64,000 nt of DNA. Origin: Staphylotrichum longicolle. Taxonomy: Eukaryota > Ascomycota > Sordariomycetes > Sordariales > Chaetomiaceae. Location: positions 14,285,243 to 14,349,242 of the forward strand of contig JAHCVI010000001.1 of NCBI GenBank assembly GCA_019096155.1, given 5' to 3'. Positions 22,365 to 32,564 of this stretch are shown piece by piece (positions within the stretch are counted from its first letter, which is position 1; every line of letters starts with the position of its first letter). The translations under genes and the position numbers were made by a program. The notes below the pieces were generated by a model that saw only the letters and a list, made by a program, of their open reading frames with translations, made no database searches and was not told the origin of the DNA.

Positions 22365-25300
22365 ATGCCCGACATCCGGAACTTCTTCAGTTCCAAGGGT
22401 GGTGCGCCGGCCCCCAAGCCTGCACCCAAGAAGGAGGAAGAGACGAAAAAGCCCCGAGCCAGTGAGTTCCACTGAGCCGTCAGAACCTCCGCCCATTCTC
22501 TGACCGAATTATAGAAGGGCGCAAGGTCATCGAGGACAGCGATGACGATGAGGTTGTCGAGTAGGTGCCATCGGATTCGATTTATCCATCCCGGAGCCTA
22601 ACGAGACGTCTAGAGTGAAGAAGTCCACCAGGGCCACCCCGCGGAAGAAGGCATCGTAAGTTGCCGTGCTACCGGTCCGGCGTCTGTGTTGCTCATCTGG
22701 CTCTAGTGCGCCCACCGAAGCCAAAGGCGAGGAAACCACCGCCGCCAAATACTTTGCATCGTCGAAATCGAAATCGGATACCACACCAGCCACCCCCAAG
22801 CCCGTGGCCAAGACTCGTGCGGCTCCCGCGGCCGAGATGCGCGTGAGCCCGAGAACCAAACCAGCTGCGTCAAAACCAGCCCCGGAACCGGCCAAGGCCG
22901 CCCAGAACGGCACCAAGAAGAAGCCGGTCACTTCCTACAAGAAACATGATCACGACGATGACGATGCTTTCATGGATGACGGCGACGAGGATGCTGGGGA
23001 TGACATTTTCGCGGCGGACGTGAGGGGCCGCAACAAGAGGAAGAACGACGACTACGCCGAGGAAGACAGCGAGGAGGACTACCTTCCCAAGCCCAAACGA
23101 GTGGCTTCTCGTGCTGGCAAGCCTGTCAAGGCCGACTCCGAGGACGAGGCTAAACCGACCCCAAAAGCGGCCGCCAAGAAGGCCCCGGCGCCGGCGCCGG
23201 CGAGGAAACGGAAAACCCCAGCTTCGGACAGCGAAGACGACGAGGAGGACGTCAAGCCTGCCAAGAAGGCCGCACCAGCGAAACCTCGCGCGCCCCGGGC
23301 CAAGAAGGCCGCTGAACCAGAGCCCGACGATATCAAGGCCATTCTCGACAATATCCCCACGGTCCAGGCGCCCGACGCTCCGGCGCCGGATCCAAATGCC
23401 AAGTTTGACTGGCGAAGGGCTGGTGCAGGTGGCGGCAATGCCTCGGCCGCGCCTCCCATGGCCGGTGCCGCCGACATCCCTGAAGGCGAGGACGATTGCC
23501 TACTCGGCAAGACATTTGTGTTCACCGGTCTGCTTAAAACACTAAGCCGCGATGAGGGCCAGGCTCTTGTTAAACGGTATGGTGGCAAGGTCACTGGGGC
23601 ACCGAGTAGCAAGACGGATTTCGTTGTCCTGGGCGACGATGCCGGACCCAGCAAGCTCAGAAAGATCAAGGAGCATGGGATCAAGACCATCGATGAGGAA
23701 GGCCTGTTTTACCTGATCAAGACGATGCCTGCACATGGTGGCACTGGAAAAGGCGCCGAAAAGGCCAAGCAGAAACAGGATGCAGAGGAGAAAAGGATTC
23801 GTGAGGAGGCAGCTCAGATGGAGAAGGAGGAAAAAGCACGCAAGCTGGAGGCCGAGAAGGCGGCCAAGAAGGCTGCTGCCGCTCGCGGGACCACCGCTGC
23901 CGCTCCGGCTCCGGCTCTGTCCCAGCTTTGGACGACCAAATACGCTCCCACACAGCTCAATCAGATTTGTGGCAACAAGGCGAACGTGGAGCGCATTCAA
24001 GCCTGGCTTCACAACTGGCCCAAAGCTCGCAAGTACGACTTTCAGAAGAGGGGTGCGGACGGCATGGGCGGATACCGCGCCATCATCATCTCCGGGCCGC
24101 CTGGAATCGGCAAGACCACGGCTGCCCATCTGGCGGCGAAGCTTGAAGGCTACGACGTCCTGGAGAGCAACGCCAGTGATACGCGTAGCAAGAAGCTTGT
24201 CGAGAGCGGCGTCAGCGATGTCCTCAACAACACATCCCTCATGGGATACTTCGCCGGTGACGGCAAGACAGTCGATGCTGGCAAAAAGAAGATCGTCCTC
24301 GTCATGGACGAGGTGGACGGCATGTCTGCTGGTGACCGTGGCGGTGTTGGTGCACTTGCCAAGTTCTGCAAGAAGACGGAGGTCCCTCTCATTCTCATCT
24401 GCAACGAGCGCAGGCTGCCCAAGATGAAGCCTTTCGATTTTGTGGCCTTCGACATCAAGTTCCAACGCCCAACCGTCGACCAGATTCGGTCCCGGATCAT
24501 GACCATCTGCCACAGAGAAGGCCTGAAGATGCCGCCACAGGTTGTCAATGCGCTCATCGAGGGCAGCGGCAAGGACATTCGCCAGATCATCAACATGCTG
24601 TCCACCGCCAAACTCGACCAGACGTCGATGGATTTCGACCAGACCAAGGCCATGACCAAGGCGTGGGAGAAGCATGTGGTGCTGAAGCCATGGGATATCT
24701 GCCAGAAGATGATCGGAGGTGGCCTCTTCAGCCCGGCCAGCACCGCGACTCTGAATGACAAAATCGAACTGTACTTCCACGACCACGAGTTCAGCTTCTT
24801 GATGATTCAAGAGAACTATCTGCGGTCAAAACCGGCGGCGCTGAACGGACACGGTTACAATGCGAGGATGCAAAACCTCAAGTACCTCGAGCTGGTCGAC
24901 CAGGCGGCCGAGAGCATCAGCGACGGAGACTTGGTTGACCGTATGATCCACGGCCCCCAGCAACACTGGAGCTTGATGCCTACGCACGCAGTCTTCAGCA
25001 CTGTCAAACCGTCAAGCTACATCGCCGGCATGTTCACAGGACAGCCCATGTTTACTTCCTGGCTTGGCAACAACAGCAAGTACGGCAAACTTGGGCGCTT
25101 TGTGCGCGAGATTCATTCCCACATGCGCCTTAAGTCCTCGGGTGACCACAACGAAATCCGGCAGCAGTATCTGCCTGTGCTCTGGCACCAGCTAGTCAAG
25201 CGGCTGGAGATCGAGGGCAAGGAGGCCGTCGAGGACGTAATCAACCTGATGGACAGCTACTACCTCACTCGGGAAGACTTTGATTCCATCAAGGAGCTCG

Positions 25301-25746
25301 GCGTCGGGTACCAATCCGAGGAATTGGTCAAGCTCGAAACGCAGACCAAATCGACCTTCACCAGGATGTAAGTTGCCCGATGCAGCACGGTATCTAATCA
25401 TGACTAACACGTTCTCAGGTACAACGCCGCCTCTCACCCCGTGCCCTTCATGAAGGCCAGCAATGTGGCACCATCCAAGAAGATCAGCAAGGAGATGCCC
25501 GATCTGGAAGAGGCCATCGAGGAGGAAGACGAGAACGACGTTGCCGAGGTTGTCGAGGCCGATGATGACGACGACCTCGACCTCAAGACGGACAAGTACA
25601 TCAAGCAGACCAAGGCCAAGGGCGGCAAGAAGACGGCCAAGAAGACAGCAAAGGCTGGCGATGATGAGGATGATGATGGTGGCAGCAAGACGAAGGGCAA
25701 GGGCAAAGCGGCGACGAAGGGGAGGGGTAAGCCGAAGAAGGCATAG
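22365..25746 (+). CDS. rfc1: Replication factor C subunit 1 (large clamp-loader subunit)
   Basis: RFC1 is the large subunit of the PCNA clamp loader. Five exons (22365..22461, 22515..22560, 22614..22655, 22707..25367, 25419..25746) join in phase to 1,057 residues. The N-terminal MPDIRNFFSSK resembles a PCNA-binding PIP box. A long acidic/Lys/Ala-rich linker follows, then a BRCT domain (DCLLGKTFVFTGLLKTLSRD to GLFYLIKTMP, about 23490-23730), the AAA+ module with GPPGIGKTTAAHLAAK (24092) and VMDEVDGMSAGDRGG (Walker B, about 24303), sensor motif ILICNERRLPKMKP, and the RFC1 C-terminal domain. The tail is Asp/Glu- then Lys-rich. The three introns near the 5' end are each confirmed by phase. RFC5 lies under 2 kb away on the other side of L16. 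Confidence 0.97.
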
Positions 25747-27706
25747 GTGGAGGAAGTGTATCCGTTTTGTTGTTGTTTTGGAGCCGGAGCAGCATGTAGC
25801 ATGTATCGAGTGGCTGGGGGGGCAGGCATTTGACCGTTTGGCGTCTGACTCTTTTCCCATCTTGCGTTTGTCCTCCCAGCAAAAGGCGTGGAGTTTGTGA
25901 TCATGCGTGGCGCGTGGTGTCTTGGGCAACCCTTTGTCCCAACTCAGGGGCATGTCAACAACGGTAATGCGGCCTGCCTTCACTCTTGCGGCCTGCTCGT
26001 CACGGGAAATGCCCCGATATCTCATGGTGCAACACTCACTACCGCCAGGCCGAAGGCCCAATTGCGGCCGAATTTCCTCTCACATCGCGCAATCCGTTGT
26101 TCTCTACTCCAAGCACCCCTTCTCGGTCCAGAAACGGCTGAAAATGAAACCGAGCGCAGGGCATCGATGCCGGACACAGCCACGCGCTCTGTTGCTAGCT
26201 CATTCCCTTGCGCCGCTTCATCAACTCCCCTTCCAGTTCGTCACGCACTACTGTCTATCTCCCCCGTCCGTGTCCCTGTCTCTCAGCGTCTCAGTCCGGC
26301 TGCAAATTGAAGCAGCAAGTTGACTTCGCTCGGCGTTTCCTCCTCCTGTGACGAAAGTCTCGAGCCCATTCTTGGTTATTCGTAGCAGACTCTGAAACAC
26401 TTGCCACAGCGTCATGACCAAAGAGGAAATGCTCAAGATGCCGCTCTCTTTGTGGGATTTACCTCATCTGGGCAGAAAGATGGGTAAGTCCAAGTCCGGT
26501 GATATGACCGGGAAGGGGTTGGCAGGGTGAGGAGCTGCATAATGCGAAAAGGGGTTGCACAAGTACGTATGGTGGGTGGCGGGCGAAGACAGGTAGTGTG
26601 AATGTCTCGGAGTGCTTGGGAAGCACGCAAGATGCGTGTAACAGCCTGGGTTGTACGGATCTTGGAGCGGGCTTCTTGGAATTGGTTACGAGGAGATCAA
26701 CTATCAACTCGCCAACTTGATGGCGCTGCCTCGGTTAGCCATGGCGGAGAAAGACAAGTAGCCCTCCAATATTTTCGCCTTGACCCCAAGAACTGCACGA
26801 CGCCTTCCTCCCATCTCTCCTTGTTCTTTGTTACATATATCAGACTCTTGTCAAGTTTTGCGTTTTCTAATTTCCAGCCTGTAAACTCCCGCATTGTCGA
26901 GATTCAGGTAAAAGCTGGCCTGAGATCAGCAAGTTTGATTCAGGCATTCCTCCTCTCTCTGCTTGTAAACTAACAAGCCAAGGCCGTCGAGTGTCAGTTG
27001 CAATCAGGTGGCTTAACCCCAGAAACTACATAGGCCATAGTTGGGCTTTGTCTCGCTTTCACCCTGACCACCGGTCTGGATCATCAACGTAATTGATGGC
27101 GATAGCGCCATTGCAGACAAGGTTTTGTTGGCATGAACGCATGTCAGGGGAAAGACTGATATTCTATAAACAGGACACATGCCACCCACCAATCCTGCTG
27201 TGCAACGATAATGATTGAGTGTTGCTGAGACTTACTTTACTACCTTGTTGAGAAAAAGAGTGACAAGAAGACCAGAGGGCGTTGATGATGGGACACATGG
27301 CTGGGGGAACTTGGCCTGGTGGGTTTGCTAAACTCTACCGCAGGCTGGGAAGGATCATCGCGAGTGCATTGAAGAGAGTTGGCAGGGATCCGCGCCGGAA
27401 ATGCCGCCCAGAAAGCCGCCCCGGCAATATATGCATTAGTGTTGCGTGTCTGTGTGTGTGCGGTGGCTCTATGTACCCGCCCAAGAGCTGCCCATCGTCT
27501 CTATCCCTTTTCCCCCTTAAATTCCATATGCAAAAATGGTATGGACCGACATCATGAGAGGAGCATTATACATGGTAACACCAGAAAACATAAACGCCGG
27601 CCGCCCTCGTCCAATACATTTTGGCGCCTGCGAACAATCCAACAACGGTAGTAGTACAGAAGGAGAGCGAATCTCCCGAGATGGTCCCAGAGGTCGAGGT
27701 GGGCGT
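25747..27706. other. Long convergent intergenic interval, no supported gene
   Basis: This interval separates the 3' ends of RFC1 and the minus-strand GrpE gene. Composition drops toward AT between about 26400 and 27250. Open frames of up to about 140 codons are present but show no domain or consistent codon bias. Confidence 0.35.
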
Positions 27707-28479
27707 CTATTTGTTCTTGACGACGCCAACCTTGGCAGGCCGCAGGACGCGGCCATTGAGCTTGAAACCCTTCTGCTGGGTGAGGAAGACGGTGTTGTGC
27801 TCCTTGTCGTGCATGGGCGTCATGAAGGTGGCCTCGTGCTCGTTGGGGTTGAACACCTGGCCGTCGGGGTCGAAGCGCTCCAGGCCGTGCTTCTCGAGGG
27901 TCTGCAGCAGGATCCGCTCGGTCATGCGGAGACCCTCGTGCAGGTTGACGAGATCCTGCTGGTGCTCCGACTTCTGCTCCGACTTGAGCTTCTCCTCGGG
28001 CACCATGGCCAGGGCGCGCTCAAAGTTGTCGACCGACTCGACCAGGTCCTTGGCGAACTTCTGGATGGCAAAGTCGCGGTTCGTCTTGATCTCGCGCGCT
28101 GTCCGTTCTTGCAGGTTGCGGAAGTCGGCAACAGAGCGAAGGTACCGGTCCTGAATGGCTGGTGCGTCAGCATGAAGATGATGCGAGGCAGAACGGAGAT
28201 GCGTACCTTGAGGTCCCGGACCTCAGCCTCCTTGGCCTCTAGTTGCTTCTTGAGGGCGGCTTCGGGGGTCTCGGCCTCGCCCTCCTTCTTCGCCTCCTCT
28301 CCGTTCTTCTTGGTAGCATCCGTCTCCGAGCTGTACCATCTTGTCCGCGGCGCAATTGTCCGGGCTGCTGCGAGAGGTGTTTGGGATCTTTGGGCGACGG
28401 CAATGGCTTGCCTCTGGGTGCCGAATCTGGCGGTGGCGCGGAGGGCCCTGGAAGTGGTCGAGATGCTCTGTCGTAACAT
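27707..28479 (-). CDS. mge1: Mitochondrial GrpE nucleotide exchange factor (Mge1)
   Basis: Mge1 releases ADP from mitochondrial Hsp70 (Ssc1) during protein import and folding in the matrix. Two exons (28479..28207 and 28150..27707) give 238 residues. The ATG at 28479 begins MLRQSISTTSRALRATARF, a clear Arg/Ser presequence. A charged coiled coil follows (TPEAALKKQLEAKEAEVRDL), the long GrpE dimer helix. The GrpE core shows as DRYLRSVADFRNLQERTARE, FAKDLVESVDNFERAL and, in the beta-wing, DPDGQVFNPNEHEATFM and LNGRVLRPAKVGVVKN. Size and motifs fit the family fully. The gene is divergent from RPB3, with 476 bp between starts. Confidence 0.97.
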
Positions 28480-28955
28480 GGTTGCGGATGTGTGTGTGAA
28501 TCTGGTCTGGTTGCTGCGGATGGCGGTCGCTGGATGTTTCCTGGTCGCGTGTTGCTCAAGAAATTTTATGGGGGCGATGCGTAGCCGGCTTGGCCATTCG
28601 GCCGAGCTCAAGCTGCAGGCGGATCATTGACGGTCCGCCAAACATTTCAACACGGTCGGAGCCAAGACCGAGTTTTTGGGACAGATGACGCTAAGCTGAG
28701 GCTGGCTAGAACGTTTGCGGGTGTGGATGCTGCTTGGCGCACCCCACTGGGGCCGCCAAACCAATCACGTCAAGATAAAGATCTGGGATGCGAGGCTGCT
28801 GCTGCTGAACATCCTGGCGCGGCAGATCCCAGCCAGCTCCAAATCGCCTTCTTTGAACATCGAACCTGCGGCTCAACAAACACCAGTCTGCCTGCCGCCC
28901 ACAACCCCAGAATACCGCAGCCAACTGCCAGGCCACAGAAAACTTGACCGTCAAG
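28480..28955. promoter_or_regulatory. Shared promoter region, mge1 / rpb3
   Basis: This 476-bp region between divergent start codons has no supported coding sequence. It must carry promoters for two essential housekeeping genes. Confidence 0.5.
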
Positions 28956-30107
28956 ATGGACTACGACCCGATGGTGATGGACGACGCCGAGGCCCTGGGC
29001 CCGGTTGTCAAAATTTCCCAAGTACGTTTCAGTCGCGATAACGGCTGCCCGTCGCCCGCGTTTTGGAGGCGACAATGAGGGCTAATCGCGGTGATGGAAT
29101 CTAGGCGGACTCGGTCCGCGTCAAGTACGAGCTCTCTAATTCCGACATTGCCTTCGCAAACTCCCTCCGCCGCGTCATGCTTGCCGAGATCCCAACGATA
29201 GCCATCGACCTGGTCGAGATCGAGGAGAACAGCTCCGTCCTGGCCGACGAGTTCATTGCCCACCGCCTGGGCCTTATCCCACTTAACGCCGAGGGCGTAG
29301 AAAACCTGCTGTACGCGCGCGAATGCGACTGCGACGGCTGCTGCGAACATTGCAGCGTCAAGCTCATGCTCCACGCAAAGTGCACTGGCGACGAGAACAT
29401 GCATGTATTCGCTCGCGATCTGGTCCCGGTCGGCGAGCGCGTCAACCAAGTCCTTGGCACGCCCGTGTTTTCTGATGCTGAGGGTCTCGGCCCGCTTATT
29501 CTGAAGCTCCGGCCGGGCCAGGAGGTCAAACTGGAATGCATAGCGAAAAAGGGCATCGCGAAGGAGCACGCAAAGTGGGCGCCTTCGGCGGCTATCGGAT
29601 TCGAGTACGACCCGCACAACAAGCTCCGCCACATAGATCTGTGGTATGAGACGGATGCGAAGGCAGAATGGTAAGTGACACGCGATTGCGCCCCCCCTCT
29701 CAGCACCCGTTAACCCGTCCCAAAGGCCCCCAAGCGAGTACGCCTCTTGGGAGGAGCCGCCCCAGGAAGGCGAGCCGTTCGACTACGACGCCGTTCCGAA
29801 CCGCTTTTACTTCAACGTGGAAAGCGCCGGCAGCCTCCCACCCGACACGATCGTCAGCGAGGGCATCAAGGTCTTGCAGCAGAAGCTCGCCGGTCTCATC
29901 CACGAACTCGCCGAGGGCGAAGGCGACGGCATGAACGGCGACTACAATGGGCCGCGCAGCCCGGAGTACGGCACTGGCGCGGACGGGTTTGGCGGGTACA
30001 CGACGCCTTTCGGAAACGGTGGCAACCAGAGCTCGTGGGGTGGTGCGGGAGGGACGACACCATACGGGACAACGCCCTACGGCGCGGGCCAGAGCAACTG
30101 GTCTTGA
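28956..30107 (+). CDS. rpb3: DNA-directed RNA polymerase II subunit RPB3
   Basis: RPB3 is the alpha-like subunit that pairs with RPB11 to nucleate RNA polymerase II assembly. Exons 28956..29021, 29105..29670 and 29726..30107 give 337 residues. The alpha-motif is clear: DIAFANSLRRVMLAEIPTIA and DEFIAHRLGLIPL. The zinc loop ARECDCDGCCEHCSVKL supplies the clustered cysteines. The second domain includes CIAKKGIAKEHAKWAP and FNVESAGSLPPDTIV, with a C-terminal dimerisation helix. After about residue 275 the protein has a Gly/Asn/Ser/Thr-rich tail (TTPYGTTPYGAGQSNWS) typical of filamentous ascomycetes and longer than in yeast. Confidence 0.97.
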
Positions 30108-30794
30108 GAAGATGAGAGACACATTGCTGGCGCACCATCGCCCAGCACGACCAGCTCTTTGCAGGAAGCATCCTAGGACTTTTTGTGGATCCATCAGGGC
30201 ATGCCGAACGAGCCTGCTGGAAGCGCGGAACGAGGTCATGCACATATCCCTGCCAGAGACCGCAACGCGACAACATGGCCGAATTCTCTCGACACCCCCC
30301 GTTGCCGCCGCACCTCAGCCTCTCGATCGTTAGGATAAGCCGACTGCCTTTTTACCTTGTATAACATAGATACCAGAGGGAGTTCGGGGAGACAGGGAAA
30401 CCAGGAATTGGGCATCTTGCAAGATGAAGTGTAATTTGACAGCCCCGAGGGGAAATGCTCTACCCTACATGCTCTCTGATCTAACAACTATACGGGTATA
30501 GAAAAAAAAAAGAAATACACAGATATACGGCAGGCAACAGGCCATTGGGAGGTACCGCCATAAGCGGGGGCTTTACCTCCAACGCCGATGCCTGCCAATG
30601 CAATCATATGGCCGCGCTCTCTAGCCCACATCAAAACGCCGTCTTGCCGCTCGCCATGCCTGCCAGTCCAAGTCTAGTGCTCTCCAGATTATTGTGTATG
30701 GAATCTGTTGTTTGCCGCCGTCTATCCAGTCGTGCTGTGCTCTCCCGTGCTGTGCTGCGCATCGTCCAGGTCGTTCAATCCGTACGCCCCTTCT
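30108..30794. other. Convergent intergenic interval
   Basis: This holds the 3' flanks of rpb3 and the minus-strand mitochondrial carrier. No coding sequence was seen. An A-rich run (A10) lies near 30502. Confidence 0.4.
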
Positions 30795-32007
30795 TCATAC
30801 AGGCTCCTCTATGCCGTTAACCTTGCGGTAGATCTTACGATGCGTCTCTAAAAAGAGAAATGTACAGATCGTTTGTCTGCATTTTTTTGTATCACATGTC
30901 AGTCACCCAAGCACAGGGCGTCACGTTTTGTTCGTGTTCGGGGCGGGGAGATGGATAACTTACGGGCCCAACCTCAAAAAGCTCGGCACCCACCCCTTGA
31001 ACATCCACCGCATCCCCTCCTTGGCGTACACATCCCGCAGCACGCCCACTACGCCCTGGTGGTCCCCCGCCGTCGCCGACATCACCCGCGTCTTGATCAC
31101 GTCGATCGGGCTCGTCACGGTCGCCGCGACCACGCCCGCGAGGAAGCTCGCGACAAAGTGCGTCGCGAGGTTGTCCTGCATGGGCGTGGCGCGCAGCAGC
31201 GTCCGCTTGAACACGTCGTAGCTCGCCAGCTGGCTCGCCGTCATGGCCGCCGCCCGCGCGCTGTTGGGCCACACCCCGCGGAACACGCTGGCGACGCCTT
31301 CCTCGCGGACCATGCGCGCGAGGCCGTCGAGGGCGTGCGCGTAGTTGCGCCGCTGGGAGGGCGGGAGGGCCGCGTCGTGCTGCATGCGCACGTTGAGCAC
31401 GTCGGCGCCGTTGCCGGCGATGCCGCCGATGAAGCCCGAGGCCGAGGCCATGGCGATGAGGAGGGGGAGGGAGGGCGGCTTGGGTTTGCCGGTGGGGGAG
31501 GAAGGGTCGGGCTTGGACGAGGCGAACCGGGATTTCAGTTCTTCGTAGATGCCGAAGCGGGTGGTGGAGTAGGTCAGTTGGCGGAGGAGTGAGGCCGAGA
31601 GGCCGTTGTAGAGACCGCGGACGCCGTTGTGCTTGACGATGTGCACGAAGGTGCCGCTCATGGACTTGGGCATGTCGCCGGTGCGGGTTTGGAGGCGGAC
31701 CTAGGGGGGGAAAGGGTCAATTACGAGAGGATTGGGTCGGTTTAGAGGGGTCTCTCTACCTTGACTGTGAGTGTTGGTTAGCAGTTGCGACTCGCGATGG
31801 GGTTTTGCGACGAGGGGTTGCGCGCTCACCAAGATCCAGAGGATGCGTAACGCAGGCCGCCATGCTGCTCGCGCTGCCGCCGAACCAGAAGGGATAGTGA
31901 ATCGGCCGCTGTCTAGTCGGCGACCCGACTGCCCGGTCCTCGTCCGACTTTGCGACCGGCGCCGGGGAGGCCGGCACAGGCCGTCCTGCACTCTTGGCTG
32001 CCTGCAT
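30795..32007 (-). CDS. dic1: Mitochondrial carrier, dicarboxylate (DIC1) type, with a 5-nt microexon
   Basis: This is an inner-membrane solute carrier of the SLC25 family, most like the dicarboxylate carriers that exchange malate or succinate for phosphate. Four exons (32007..31830, 31764..31760, 31700..30964, 30876..30795) total exactly 334 codons. Exon 2 is only TCAAG; it completes the first signature HPLDLVKVRLQTR. The other repeats show GNGADVLNVRMQHD and SPIDVIKTRVMS, the three P-x-D/E-x-x-K/R-type signatures (the second starts with Ala rather than Pro, as is usual for DIC). Residues such as HYPFWFGGSASSMAACVTHP and GLYNGLSASLLRQLTYSTTR match the DIC subgroup. A short C-terminal exon ends VNGIEEPV. 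Substrate is inferred from subgroup likeness, not shown. Divergent from argininosuccinate synthase. Confidence 0.9.
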
Positions 32008-32564
32008 TGTACACGGCAGCGACCGACCCAGCAGAGAGAGGGTGGGTATTGTTATAAGGGCATTCCGTTATGTACGGGCAAAAAAGGAGAATATACAACT
32101 CCAAACGAATAACCGACGATCGCAGGAGAGCGAGAGTCGAAATGCAACCTGAATCGAAGAATGAACAGTCTCAATAAACCAGAAATCAAAAATCACAAGC
32201 AAAAGCAGGCTGCGATAACCAACAGAAATCCACTTTCGAATCCTGCTGGGCCGTGCATCCCAGACGGACGACGTCAGTCGGCTATCCAAGGGATTTCAGG
32301 GTCAGGGGCCCGATATCTTTCTTATCGGCGGCCCAGGGCGGGTCCTGGCGATATCGGATACGGGTACGTATCGGGCTATCCAAAATTTTGACCGCCTTGA
32401 CGAGTCATAACCTTGGGGCAGCAACGAAAGAGCTAAGACCACCCTCCTTCCTCTCTTCTCCATTGCTGCTCGGTTATCCAAGTTCCTCCTTCTTACTCTC
32501 TCCATTACACCTCCAGTTTCCTCCAATTTGCACCATCCCGGCCGTGAAAGCCCAATCCGTCACC
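32008..32564. promoter_or_regulatory. Shared DIC1 / argininosuccinate synthase promoter with a GATA cluster
   Basis: This 557-bp divergent region has no coding sequence. Between 32284 and 32380 nine GATA or TATC cores occur, including two palindromic GATATC sites (32313 and 32350). GGCTATCCAA is repeated at 32281 and, as GGGCTATCCAAA, near 32374. A GAGTCAT at 32402-32408, 157 bp before the argininosuccinate synthase ATG, resembles a Gcn4/CPC1 site. Confidence 0.55.

Noticed and set aside
23542..24810. 422-codon minus-strand open frame
   Set aside because: Antisense to RFC1; no recognisable domain.
26602..26973. 123-codon plus-strand open frame
   Set aside because: No recognisable features, and it lies in an AT-richer intergenic stretch; not supported as a gene.
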